Of a stretch of DNA of 64,000 nucleotides, positions 14,960-23,245 are shown piece by piece; within the stretch, counting starts at the first letter, position 1; the number at the start of each line of letters is the position of its first letter. Origin of the DNA: Acidobacteriota bacterium. GTDB taxonomy: Bacteria > Acidobacteriota > Thermoanaerobaculia > Gp7-AA8. The notes beneath the pieces are model-generated. The model saw only the letters and a list, made by a program, of their open reading frames with translations, was not told the DNA's origin and did no database searches. A program made the translations under genes and the position numbers. The stretch spans positions 1 through 64,000 of the forward strand of contig JAJXWV010000069.1 in assembly GCA_021781455.1 (NCBI GenBank), read 5' to 3'.

Positions 14960-16143
14960 GGCTGAAGGTTCTCGCGGATTTTGCGGAGCGGCTCGAAGGC
15001 GAATTCAATCAATGAGCGGCGGCCCACGGTCACACGCGCGGTTCCCGTCATCCCGGGCCGCAGAGGATGGGAATCACGTCCGGTCACGATCTCCCGCCTG
15101 TCGAGCGAAGCCAGGGCGACAAAGTCGGATTCCTTCTGGCGCACCAGCGCTGCGGGACTGATCCAGTCGAGCGTGCCGGTGACAGCACCGAAGCGCTGAT
15201 AGGGAAAGGCATCGAAGAGAAAGCGGACGTGCTGGCGCGGCTCGAGTCGGGCCAGCGCGGTTTCCGGGAGATTGAGTCGTGCGCGAAGACGCGCGCTGAC
15301 AGGGCTGAGCTGGCAGAGGGCGTCGCCCGGCGCCACCACGCCGCCGGGGTTCTGCTGGTTCACGGCGACGCAGATGGCGTCGTAGGGCGCGCGGATCTGA
15401 AGCAGACCGTTGGCGATGGCGGCCAGCGGCTGTCGCAGCGCGGCGATGCGAATGGTGAGGTCGTCGGCCTCGGCCTTCTCCTCGATGCGCTGGCGCGTGC
15501 GCTCGCTCTGCATCGTCTGTCGTTCGAGGCGCCGCTGCGCGAGTGCCTTGCGAGCTAGTTCCAGGTCCTTGTACGACTCGGCGAGTGCCAGCCGGTGCGA
15601 GGCCAGCTCCATCTCGGAAACGAGGCCGCTCTTTTCCAGCTTCTCCACTCTTGCCAGAAGATCGCGCATGGTGGCCAGGTGGGTCTCGCGGAAAGCCAGC
15701 TCGCGCTTGGCCTGATCGATTTCGCTGTCCTTGATCCGCAAGGTCGATGCGTACGACTGCTCGAGCTTTGCGGAGCGCTCGCGGACCGCGCGAAGTGCCT
15801 CCGTACGCGTGGCGGTATCCGTCCGCCACTCGCGGACCTCGTCGACGCGGAGCAGGAACATCGGATCGCCCTTCCTGACGCTCTGCCCCTGACGGACCAG
15901 GACCTGCTCGATCACGGCGTGCCGCGGCGACTGAATCGGGTCCGCGCCGCCCGTGGACTCCAGCACGAACCGCGACTGCACCGTCTCCGGGATGTGCACG
16001 AAGATCGCCGCGAGCAGAGCGGTGACGAACAGCGCGATGAGGAGCCAGCCCAGCGCGCGCGCAAACCAGCGCGGCGGCTCTCGTGGCACGAGCTCTTCCT
16101 CTTCCCATGCTCGGCGATCGGCGATCGGTGAGGGTGTGCGCAT
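14956..16143 (-). CDS. HlyD-family membrane-fusion adaptor of the peptide exporter
   Basis: A 395-residue periplasmic adaptor. One TM helix (residues ~30-50, WLLIALFVTALLAAIFVHIP) anchors it in the inner membrane. A barrel-sandwich half (RHAVIEQVLVRQGQSVRKGD), a long coiled-coil hairpin (~105-225) and the second half (LLQIRAPYDAICVAVNQQNP) follow, and the C-terminal beta domain ends in PLRPGMTGTARVTVGRRSL. It couples the ABC exporter 6 bp upstream to an outer-membrane channel, which is not encoded in this cluster. It overlaps the regulator by 4 bp. Confidence 0.9.
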   Translation of the reverse strand: MRTPSPIADRRAWEEEELVPREPPRWFARALGWLLIALFVTALLAAIFVHIPETVQSRFVLESTGGADPIQSPRHAVIEQVLVRQGQSVRKGDPMFLLRVDEVREWRTDTATRTEALRAVRERSAKLEQSYASTLRIKDSEIDQAKRELAFRETHLATMRDLLARVEKLEKSGLVSEMELASHRLALAESYKDLELARKALAQRRLERQTMQSERTRQRIEEKAEADDLTIRIAALRQPLAAIANGLLQIRAPYDAICVAVNQQNPGGVVAPGDALCQLSPVSARLRARLNLPETALARLEPRQHVRFLFDAFPYQRFGAVTGTLDWISPAALVRQKESDFVALASLDRREIVTGRDSHPLRPGMTGTARVTVGRRSLIEFAFEPLRKIRENLQP

Positions 16144-16149
16144 GGCTGC

Positions 16150-19100
16150 TCAGATGCCGAGCTGATGGCTGGACAGGTAAAAGTAGAGGCCGCGGGCAGC
16201 CATCAGCTCGTCGTGTGTTCCGGTCTCGACGACTGACCCCTTTTCCAGAACGACGATCTGATCCGCATCCCTGATCGTGCTCAGGCGATGGGCAATCACG
16301 ACGGAGCTGCGCCCGCTCATCAGGCGGGACAGGTTCTGCTGGATGGCCCGCTCGGATTCCGAATCGAGTGCGCTGGTGGCCTCGTCGAAGATCAGCACGG
16401 GCGGGTCGTTGTAGAGAGCGCGGGCAATGGAGATCCGCTGTCTCTGGCCGCCCGACAGAGCGAGACCGGTCTCGCCGATCCTCGTTTCGTAACCCATCGG
16501 CAGCCGCATGATGAAGTCGTGGGCGTTGGCGAGCTGGGCGGCCCACAGTGCGCGATCGAAATCAGGATCGGAATCCCCGAAGGCGATGTTCCGCAGGATC
16601 GTCTCGTCGAACATGTGGTTTTCCTGCAGGACCAGGCCGATCTGACGGCGGAGATCGCGATAGTTGAGAGTGCGCATGTCGACGCGGTCGTAGTGGATCG
16701 TTCCCGCGGTCGGTTCGAGCAGTCCGGCCAGCAGCTTCACCAGAGTGGTCTTTCCGCAGCCGCTCCTGCCGACCACCGCGATCATGCGGCCGGGCGCGAT
16801 GTCGAGGTTGATCCCGCTGAGGATCTCCGGCGATTCCGGCCCGCCGTAGCGGAACCCGACGCCTCGCAGCTCGATGTGCCCCTCCAGCGAGGGGACGGGC
16901 GTGAGGCGCGAGCGGTCGTGTCCCTGCTCCGGCACCTGGTCGAAGATGTCTTCCAGTCGTCCCAGCATGACCGAGGAAAGCTGGAGCTCATCCCAGATGC
17001 CGAGCGTCCTCGTGACCGCGGCAAACGCCATCAGGGTGAGCGAGCTGAAGGCGACGAATACGCCGATCGTGATCTCTCCGCCGACCACCATCCGTGCGCC
17101 CACCCACAGGAACAGCGCCGTGGCCAGCATACCCACGGCCTGGATCATGCTCTCGTAGGTCATGATCACGAAGCTGCTCCGGAACATCTTGTTGGCGACG
17201 CGGAGGAACTCGTTGAGCATGGCCTCCCGAAACGTCTGCTCGGCCGAGGCGGCCTTGACGGCCTCGATGCCCTTGATGGCGTCGATCTGGTGCGAGCTGT
17301 ACCGGCCCCAGCTCTCCTCGAGGTCGGCGAAGATCGGCCGCAGGAGCCGCACCGAGAAGTACATCAGCGCGGCGTAGAAGGGCGCGGTCAGAAGAAACAC
17401 CGCGGCGAGTTTCACGCTGTAGATTGCCATCAGCGCGATCGATCCCGCTCCCGTGATCAGCGCGAGCAGACCACCGACGCCCTGCTGCACCGCGAATTGC
17501 CGCACCTGCCTCGCTCCGTCGAGCCGACGCTGGATGTCACCGGTGCGCCGGTTGTTGAAGTACGACAGCGGGAGCGCCAGCAGCTTGCGGGTCAGAAAAT
17601 CGAGAATTGCCGAATCGATGCGGATTGCCGCGAAGCTGAGAAGGTATTGCTGGGCGAGGTTGGAGACGATCATGAAGGCGAGGCAGGCGACCATCCCGAT
17701 CACGATCACGTTGAGCAGCGCCAGATCGTTCTCGACGATGACCTGGTCGACCACCATCTGCGTGAACACGGGAAAGAGCAATTGCAGCAGGGTCACGATC
17801 CCCGCCAGCAGAAAGACCTGCAGGAAGAGCGTGCGATATCCGGCGAAGAACGGCTTGATCCAGGCCAGAGCGGTCTTGCTCTCCGGCGCATCGGCGAATG
17901 CTTCGGTGTAGTCGAAGAGGGCGGCGTACCCGGTCCATCGCTGCTCGAATTCCTTTCGGGCGATGCGCCGGAGCCCGATGGCCGGATCGGCCACCCTGAC
18001 GAATTTCGAGCCCACGTCGTACACCACGACCCAGTGGTTGCCTTCCCAATGAGCAATGGCCGGAAGGGCCATGGAGTCGAGATTGCCTGTGCTGACTTTG
18101 AGGGCGCGCGCGGCGAGCCCGAGCTCCGTCGCAGCGCTGCAGATCGCCTTCAGGCTCGTGCCGTCCGCCGACGTGAAGCACAGCCGCCGGATTCTGGCGA
18201 GACTCACTTTGCGGCCGAAATGGCGGCAGATCATTCCCAGCGCGGCGGGACCGCAGTCCATCTCATCGATCTGAAGGACGACGGGGAACCTGCGGATGCG
18301 AGGCCGCTCTTTTCCCAGGTCTCCTTCTTCGCCGGCCTGCTCCGGACCGACTTTCGCCACGGCCTGCGTTTCCGCCGGCAGGAGCTCGGTGGCGAAGTCG
18401 AGCGGGACGCGGGCGGTCCGGTCGATCTCGTACTGCGCGAGCCTCTCGTCGAGCAGCTTCTCGAATTCGGGGAACTGCCGGCGAAGGTCGAGAAGGGTCT
18501 CCGGCGGCAGCGCCAGCAGCGTGCAATCGGTGACCGCCTCGGCCGAAGCGGCTCGGGGCGAGCCGTTGAGAATCGAGAGCTCGCCGAAGTAACCGCCTTC
18601 CCGATAGAACGCCAGCGAGCGCGAACCGTTCGCGGCCGGCTCGAACACCCGGACTCTGCCCGACTGCACCACGTACATCGGCCCCGCCGGGTCGCCTTTG
18701 CGCAGGATCTGCTGACCCGCAGAGAACCGGACGGTGGCCAGCCTGTGGATGAGCTGGTTCAGCGCCGGCTCGGGAAGACGGCCGAAGTTGCTGAATTCGT
18801 AGAGAAACCTGTGGAGGGTCCGGTAGCGCTGCGTGGCTTCGAGGTAGCCGCGCAATTCGGGAAATTCGGCGATCAGGCCGGCGAAGTCGTCGCGCGCCAG
18901 CCGGAGGACTTCGACGATGCTGGAACAGCGGACCGTGGCCGTGCGCGGCTCGGGCGAGAGGAGGGCGGACTCTCCGAACTCGCTGCCGGGACGAAGGACA
19001 TGCAGCGCGATCTCGTCGCCGCGCGCAGTGGTCTTGATGACCCGTGCCCGCCCGGCCATGAGGATGTAGAAAGCGTCCGCGGGATCGCCCTGCCGGACGA

Positions 19101-19215
19101 TGACGTCGCCGAAGTCGTACTGGACCTTCCGGAACAGCGAGCGTACGCGCTCCTGATGCTCCGCAGGGAAGAAGCGGAACACCGACGATTGCTGAAGGAA
19201 CGGTTCTGCGTTCAT
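16150..19215 (-). CDS. C39 peptidase-containing ABC exporter with two cNMP-binding domains
   Basis: A 1021-residue processing exporter. Two cyclic-nucleotide-binding-like domains occupy ~16-125 (PGSEFGESALLSPEPRTATV) and ~145-260 (GGYFGELSILNGSPRAASAE). The C39 peptidase (~308-435) has a full active site: Gln315, Cys321 (QIDEMDCGPAAL), His394 (EGNHWVVV) and Asp410. The transmembrane domain follows, then the NBD with GRSGCGKTT, LSGGQRQR, VLIFDEATS and AHRLST. C39 exporters cut leaders after a double glycine and export the rest. Both flanking small peptides carry such a GG site. The gene overlaps the PpiC-like gene by 4 bp. Confidence 0.95.
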   Translation of the reverse strand: MNAEPFLQQSSVFRFFPAEHQERVRSLFRKVQYDFGDVIVRQGDPADAFYILMAGRARVIKTTARGDEIALHVLRPGSEFGESALLSPEPRTATVRCSSIVEVLRLARDDFAGLIAEFPELRGYLEATQRYRTLHRFLYEFSNFGRLPEPALNQLIHRLATVRFSAGQQILRKGDPAGPMYVVQSGRVRVFEPAANGSRSLAFYREGGYFGELSILNGSPRAASAEAVTDCTLLALPPETLLDLRRQFPEFEKLLDERLAQYEIDRTARVPLDFATELLPAETQAVAKVGPEQAGEEGDLGKERPRIRRFPVVLQIDEMDCGPAALGMICRHFGRKVSLARIRRLCFTSADGTSLKAICSAATELGLAARALKVSTGNLDSMALPAIAHWEGNHWVVVYDVGSKFVRVADPAIGLRRIARKEFEQRWTGYAALFDYTEAFADAPESKTALAWIKPFFAGYRTLFLQVFLLAGIVTLLQLLFPVFTQMVVDQVIVENDLALLNVIVIGMVACLAFMIVSNLAQQYLLSFAAIRIDSAILDFLTRKLLALPLSYFNNRRTGDIQRRLDGARQVRQFAVQQGVGGLLALITGAGSIALMAIYSVKLAAVFLLTAPFYAALMYFSVRLLRPIFADLEESWGRYSSHQIDAIKGIEAVKAASAEQTFREAMLNEFLRVANKMFRSSFVIMTYESMIQAVGMLATALFLWVGARMVVGGEITIGVFVAFSSLTLMAFAAVTRTLGIWDELQLSSVMLGRLEDIFDQVPEQGHDRSRLTPVPSLEGHIELRGVGFRYGGPESPEILSGINLDIAPGRMIAVVGRSGCGKTTLVKLLAGLLEPTAGTIHYDRVDMRTLNYRDLRRQIGLVLQENHMFDETILRNIAFGDSDPDFDRALWAAQLANAHDFIMRLPMGYETRIGETGLALSGGQRQRISIARALYNDPPVLIFDEATSALDSESERAIQQNLSRLMSGRSSVVIAHRLSTIRDADQIVVLEKGSVVETGTHDELMAARGLYFYLSSHQLGI

Positions 19216-20279
19216 TGGGTGTGGCGGGAGCAGATCGTGTCGAAGTATTCGTCGAGGACGGCTTCGTCGATGCGACCGCGGACGTCGGCGTCGGCGAGGG
19301 AAGGCTCGATTTTTCGCAACAGCTGGTGCACGGCGAAGCGGCCGTACCGCTCGATGGGACCGACGACCTCACCCTCCGCGGCACCGAGCAGCCTCTGGAC
19401 GAACGGTCCGGCGAGGTCGTCCGCCCACATGAGGCTGCGCTCCGCGTGATAACCGGCGTCCCGGGCAACGGAGGCGAGGCTCGCTCCGTCATCGTGGACG
19501 CAGAGCGCCGCCTCACGGGCCGCGGCTGCCGAGTCGAATTCGAGTGTGTCGATCTCCAGGCGGGTCAGAGCCGCGCCCATCGACGAAAGCCTGGCGGTCC
19601 GCACCTCGTCGGTCAGCGCTTCGATCACCAGGCGATCGAAAGCCGATTCGAGTCGAGCCGCGCTTTCGAGCCAGGACTGGTCGCGGGCCAGCGCCGAGAG
19701 CCATTCCGACAGGCTGCGTCCGTCGAATCGACGACGATCGAGAAATTGCTTCAACACCGCCTCACCGGACACCGGCTTTCCGCGTTGCACGAGCTCGACG
19801 TCGGCGGCGACCCTGCGTCGAAGCCGCTTCGCCAAAGCCCCCATCTCGTCCGATAGCCAGAGGTGAATGCGCAGAAGATCGGGAAAATCGTCCGGGATCG
19901 CGTCGTCCTCCGCTGCGGCGATCGTCTCCCGGCAGAGGCGCTGATAAAGCCAGCGCCCGAAATCCGCCGTGTTCATTCCGCGCTCGTTGAGCCAGGCCTC
20001 GGTCTCGCCGGCGCTGATCAGGTCGTGCTCATAACGAAATCGCTCGGAGCTCGCCTGCAGCGCCCCGTCGTCGATCTCGAGCCCTTCCTCCGCCATCCGC
20101 GCTTCGATGGCTGCGAGCGCGAGAGTTTCCGCCATCGCCGCCTCCAGCTCGCCGCGAAAGCATGCCGACGCCACTGCATCATCGACGCTGAATGCCATTC
20201 CGCCGGCGCGAAACACCGTCGCCGACCCGAGCCGGAGGCTCGGACCGAGCATCGTCAGCTTCTCCGCCGTGATCGGCAT
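19212..20279 (-). CDS. PpiC/SurA-like peptide-maturation protein without signal peptide
   Basis: A 355-residue protein, first gene of the exporter operon (AGGAG seven bases before ATG 20279). The N-terminal half resembles SurA-type helical chaperone domains (ETEAWLNERGMNTADFGRWL); the C-terminal ~100 residues resemble a degenerate parvulin domain (DLAGPFVQRLLGAAEGEVVG, ERYGRFAVHQLLRKIEPSL). Unlike SurA or PrsA it lacks a signal peptide, so it should act in the cytosol. As I recall, PpiC-related putative peptide-maturation proteins are known next to C39 exporters; a role in holding or isomerising the precursor before export is inferred from that. Confidence 0.75.
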   Translation of the reverse strand: MPITAEKLTMLGPSLRLGSATVFRAGGMAFSVDDAVASACFRGELEAAMAETLALAAIEARMAEEGLEIDDGALQASSERFRYEHDLISAGETEAWLNERGMNTADFGRWLYQRLCRETIAAAEDDAIPDDFPDLLRIHLWLSDEMGALAKRLRRRVAADVELVQRGKPVSGEAVLKQFLDRRRFDGRSLSEWLSALARDQSWLESAARLESAFDRLVIEALTDEVRTARLSSMGAALTRLEIDTLEFDSAAAAREAALCVHDDGASLASVARDAGYHAERSLMWADDLAGPFVQRLLGAAEGEVVGPIERYGRFAVHQLLRKIEPSLADADVRGRIDEAVLDEYFDTICSRHTQ

Positions 20280-20394
20280 CGATCGCTCCTGGTTGTCAGC
20301 GACAACGAATCCCTGAACCTTTTCCGGTGCCTCCAGACTAACATCGGATGCTCGAATTCGGAAAGACGGTGCGTGGTACTCTCACACCCATCCG

Positions 20395-21594
20395 ATGACA
20401 GTCGAAAGCCGGGTTCGTAGGATCTACGAGCGCCGTCCATACCCTCCTCCAGCGATGCGCAAAGAGGAGCGAAAGTGGTCCCTGCCGCCGCTGGAGTGGA
20501 TCAACGGAGTGCAGGAGCGCCGCGAAGACCTGATTCCCAGACGCATCCTGATAGCCGGGTGCGGCGTCGGAATGGAGGCCTTCGTGCTGGGGGAAAGGTT
20601 CCCCTCAGCCGACATCGTTGCGGTGGATTTCAGCGAACGGTCGATCGCCGCCGCGCGGCGCTTCCAGCGTTCCGAGAAGGGGGGAGCCCGCGTTCGCTTC
20701 GAGGTGGCCGACCTCGCCGGTGCGGAGCTGCTTGCCATCACCGGCCGGGCCTTCGACCTGATCAGCTGCCATGGCGTGCTCTCGTACATTCCGGACGCCG
20801 CGACGGTCCTGCGCAATCTGGCGCGCGGCCTGTCGCCCACGGGAATTGTGATTCTCGGTACGAACGGCGCCGCTCACCCGAGCGTGCGGTTCCGGCCGGT
20901 CCTTCCGCGCCTCGGCATCGAGGCCGACGAATTCCGCGAAGGTCGGCGCGTGCGGGATGTTCTCCGCGTCTGTGATGCTTTGTCGGTCTATCCGCCGACG
21001 CCGATCGCATCAAAGCCGGCTGGGTTTCTGGCCGGAGACCTCTTCGGTCCGATGAACCGCGCAATTTCGCTCTCGGAATGGAAGGCTCTCTATTCGCGCG
21101 CTGGTCTTCATCTCCTCGGCAGCTATCACGCGTTCTTCGCCATTCGCCGTGTGCTCAATGGTGATCTGCATCCGGTGCTGATGCCGAAATCGAGAACCGA
21201 GATTTCGGAGCTTGTCGATGCACTGCAGCCGGCGAGCTTTCATCAACTCGTGCTGGCTCGGAGGCCGTCACCGAGGATTCCGTGGCACGACGCGAGGAAG
21301 ATCCTTCGTTGTCGTCCGATCCGAACAGCACTCTACGCGATCCGGTTGCCGCGCGGCCGCGCGCCCTGGAAAGACCTTCGACGGGTGACCCTCGAGAGTC
21401 GCGCCACGATGACCGGCGCGACGCTGAACGTGCCTCAATGGGAAGTGGAAATCCTGAAGAACTGCGACGGCGAACGGTCGCTGCTCGAGCTCCTGCGGCC
21501 GGTACGCTCGAAGATCCCGGCCGCAACGGTGTCGGAGGCGATGTACCTCCTGTACCAGTTGACGGCTCTCAACCTGCTTCCGGCGGCCGGCTAG
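20395..21594 (+). CDS. Class I SAM methyltransferase with C-terminal winged-helix-like domain
   Basis: A 399-residue protein divergent from the exporter operon. SAM-binding motif I is RRILIAGCGVGMEAF (~56-70), the acidic residue is in IVAVDFSERSI, and post-motif SCHGVLSYIPDAATVLRNLA is canonical. The N-terminal RIYERRPYPPP stretch is typical of a methyltransferase group with an added regulatory domain. The last ~80 residues (LNVPQWEVEILKNCDGERSL, then MYLLYQLTALNLLP) look like a winged helix. It may modify the small peptide encoded 278 bp downstream, but it could also be a metabolite methyltransferase; the substrate is not known. Confidence 0.85.
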   Translation: MTVESRVRRIYERRPYPPPAMRKEERKWSLPPLEWINGVQERREDLIPRRILIAGCGVGMEAFVLGERFPSADIVAVDFSERSIAAARRFQRSEKGGARVRFEVADLAGAELLAITGRAFDLISCHGVLSYIPDAATVLRNLARGLSPTGIVILGTNGAAHPSVRFRPVLPRLGIEADEFREGRRVRDVLRVCDALSVYPPTPIASKPAGFLAGDLFGPMNRAISLSEWKALYSRAGLHLLGSYHAFFAIRRVLNGDLHPVLMPKSRTEISELVDALQPASFHQLVLARRPSPRIPWHDARKILRCRPIRTALYAIRLPRGRAPWKDLRRVTLESRATMTGATLNVPQWEVEILKNCDGERSLLELLRPVRSKIPAATVSEAMYLLYQLTALNLLPAAG

Positions 21595-21616
21595 CTCCGT
21601 GCGCCGGCCATGGCTC

Positions 21617-21634
21617 CAATCCGGAGCCGGATTG
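21617..21634. terminator. Hairpin after the methyltransferase
   Basis: CAATCCGG-AG-CCGGATTG is a perfect 8-bp inverted repeat 22 bases after the methyltransferase stop codon, followed by CTCGCTTTTG. It may be a weak terminator. A second inverted repeat, TGCTCGCTT (21633-21641) with AAGCGAGCA (21667-21675), overlaps it. Confidence 0.45.
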
Positions 21635-21720
21635 CTCGCTTTTGCGGCCGAAACCGCGTGAGCGGGAAGCGAGCACTCATGCCTAAGACGTCGCCGCTGA
21701 GCGCTTTACCGTTTTGTGGT

Positions 21721-21740
21721 CCGATGGCACCGATCCTGTT
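21721..21740 (+). promoter_or_regulatory. Shared 20-mer upstream of precursor 1, sigma-54-like
   Basis: CCGATGGCACCGATCCTGTT occurs here and, identically, at 13888-13869 on the minus strand before precursor 2. TGGCAC matches the -24 element of sigma-54 promoters; TGT replaces TGC at -12. A start near 21751 would leave a ~120-nt leader containing the palindrome CGCCACGATCGTGGCG (about 21788-21803). A sigma-54 activator is encoded in the cluster, which fits. Confidence 0.65.
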
Positions 21741-21871
21741 CTCGATAAGGTCCCATGCAAGCCGCGCGAACCGGCTGTTGACCCCTCGCCACGATCGTGG
21801 CGGGGACGTTTTACCAACGGCGGCGATTCGGAAGCGTTCGCTCCGGATCACCACAGCAAAGGGAGCACAGA

Positions 21872-22057
21872 ATGGCCAAGTCCAAGAAGAGCAACAAGGG
21901 CAAACCGACAGTCAAGGTCCACGACCTCGAGCCCGAGAAGGACCCGAAAGGTGGCGCGCTGTACATCAAGTACGACTCTCCGACGCTGAAATCGTCGAAC
22001 AGCTCGCTGAAGATCGAAGGACTCACGTCCAACTCGTTCCTCAAGTTCAACAAATGA
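21872..22057 (+). CDS. Candidate double-glycine peptide precursor 1 (61 aa)
   Basis: ATG 21872 follows GGGAG at good spacing. The first 28 residues form a lysine-rich leader (MAKSKKSNKGKPTVKV, then HDLEPEKDPKGG), the remaining 33 a core with ALYIKYDSPTLKSSNSS and LKIEGLTSNSFLKFNK, rich in Ser, Asn, Lys and aromatic residues and without cysteine. The segment DLxPxKDxxGG matches precursor 2 with identical spacing and ends in the double glycine expected for C39 peptidases. A strong terminator follows. I do not recognise the core as a known bacteriocin or RiPP class. Being a cleaved precursor is inference from context. Confidence 0.75.
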   Translation: MAKSKKSNKGKPTVKVHDLEPEKDPKGGALYIKYDSPTLKSSNSSLKIEGLTSNSFLKFNK

Positions 22058-22072
22058 ACCACCCCGACTGAC

Positions 22073-22104
22073 GCGGGCCGGCCGGCCGATGCCGGCCGGC
22101 CCGC
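22073..22104 (+). terminator. Strong hairpin after precursor 1
   Basis: GCGGGCCGGCCGGC-CGAT-GCCGGCCGGCCCGC is a perfect 14-bp stem with a 4-base loop, 15 bases after the precursor stop. The following GATCGTTCGTTGG has only a weak T-run. It separates the peptide gene from the convergent DsbA-like gene. Confidence 0.75.
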
Positions 22105-22140
22105 GATCGTTCGTTGGCGTGGGCGGTCGCCAGGGCAAGG

Positions 22141-23196
22141 CTACTTGGCGCCGACAGCCTGCTTGATCGCTTTGAGCACGTACTTGCCGTCAGGGCCGAA
22201 ATCGGTGACCTGGCCGTTGATGATGAAGGTCGGCGTGGCGTTGATGTTGTTGTCGAAGGCGCGCGAGACCTGCTCGAGCATGGACTGGCGCTCACCGGGA
22301 GAGCGATAGATCGGCAGCACCTTCGCCCACGGGATGTCGTGGTCTTCGCAGAAGTTCTGCAGGACCTTGTCGAAGGGCTGCTTCCCGATCTCTTCCTGGT
22401 TGCTGAACATGAAATCGACATAGGCCCAGTACTTCGACGGGGCGACGCGCTGAATGGCGCGCCCGCCAAGCGCCGCCGCCAACGCCCAGGTGTGATTTTC
22501 GAACAGCGGCAGGTCCAGGCGCCCGAAATTGATCTTGGAAAGGTTCTTCGCGATGACCGGGTCGATGGTCTTGTGCGCCCGTGCGCAGGTCGGGCATTCG
22601 AAGTCGGAGAGCTCGAGGATCTCCAGTTTGGCGTTCCTGTTGCCGCGGCGGACGGCGTTCTGCGCGCCGATGGCGTCGCGCAGACTGACGGATGGGGGCG
22701 TGCGGAGATTTCCGCGCATGCCGACCATGAGGAAGCGCTCCGAGGCGTCGACGTAGCCGTGATACGAGAACGGGCCGAAGCTGGTCTGGCGCGTGATGGC
22801 CACCGCTTTCAATCCGTCCGGAAGAGGGAAGGGCGCCACCGTCGCGGTGACGGGCTGCTTCAACAGCTGGGAGCCCTGTTCGCTGATGCGCTGGTCCAGC
22901 GGCTTGCCGTCGGCCGGCAGTTCGAACACCGTGCCGAGGATGATCTGCTGTGTGGACGGCGAGTACATGAGGAACTTGCGGGTGTCGCAGTTCTCATCGG
23001 TGGACTTGATGCGCACGTCGAACACCAGAAAGTTGAGCGGCCCGCCCTGAGGGAGCGGCTGGGCGGTGACGATCGCGTCAGGACAGCGCGCCAGCGCGCG
23101 CCGCGCGTAGACCTTGAGTGCGGCGACATCGACGGGAGCGGCCGACAGTGACAGCGAAACTGCGAGCGTAGAGAGTGCGATCAGAAGTTTTTTCAT
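22141..23196 (-). CDS. Secreted DsbA-like thioredoxin-fold protein
   Basis: A 351-residue exported protein (MKKLLIALSTLAVSLSLSAA signal peptide). Residues ~190-350 form a DsbA/thioredoxin-like domain with CPTC at 201-204 (LSDFECPTCARAHK) and the cis-Pro segment NATPTFIING. The N-terminal ~170 residues form a separate domain of unknown fold. It is likely a periplasmic thiol oxidoreductase or disulfide carrier. The start ATG 23196 is chosen because it begins the signal peptide. The next gene upstream on the strand is a rhodanese-like lipoprotein, 49 bp away. Confidence 0.85.
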   Translation of the reverse strand: MKKLLIALSTLAVSLSLSAAPVDVAALKVYARRALARCPDAIVTAQPLPQGGPLNFLVFDVRIKSTDENCDTRKFLMYSPSTQQIILGTVFELPADGKPLDQRISEQGSQLLKQPVTATVAPFPLPDGLKAVAITRQTSFGPFSYHGYVDASERFLMVGMRGNLRTPPSVSLRDAIGAQNAVRRGNRNAKLEILELSDFECPTCARAHKTIDPVIAKNLSKINFGRLDLPLFENHTWALAAALGGRAIQRVAPSKYWAYVDFMFSNQEEIGKQPFDKVLQNFCEDHDIPWAKVLPIYRSPGERQSMLEQVSRAFDNNINATPTFIINGQVTDFGPDGKYVLKAIKQAVGAK

Positions 23197-23245
23197 GCTG
23201 GTTTGATGACTTGCACCGCCGCCATCGAGCCGGCGCTGCACCCAT

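Noticed and set aside
16288-19449. 1053-codon open frame on the plus strand across the ABC exporter
   Set aside because: It is exactly antisense to a gene with complete C39, TM and ATPase motifs; the translated product is Arg/Glu/His-rich with no domain, as expected for a high-GC mirror frame.
20320-20340. Sigma-54 promoter for the exporter operon
   Set aside because: The minus strand has AGGCACCGGAAAAGG about 45 bases before ATG 20279, but neither half fits well enough and it is not the shared 20-mer.
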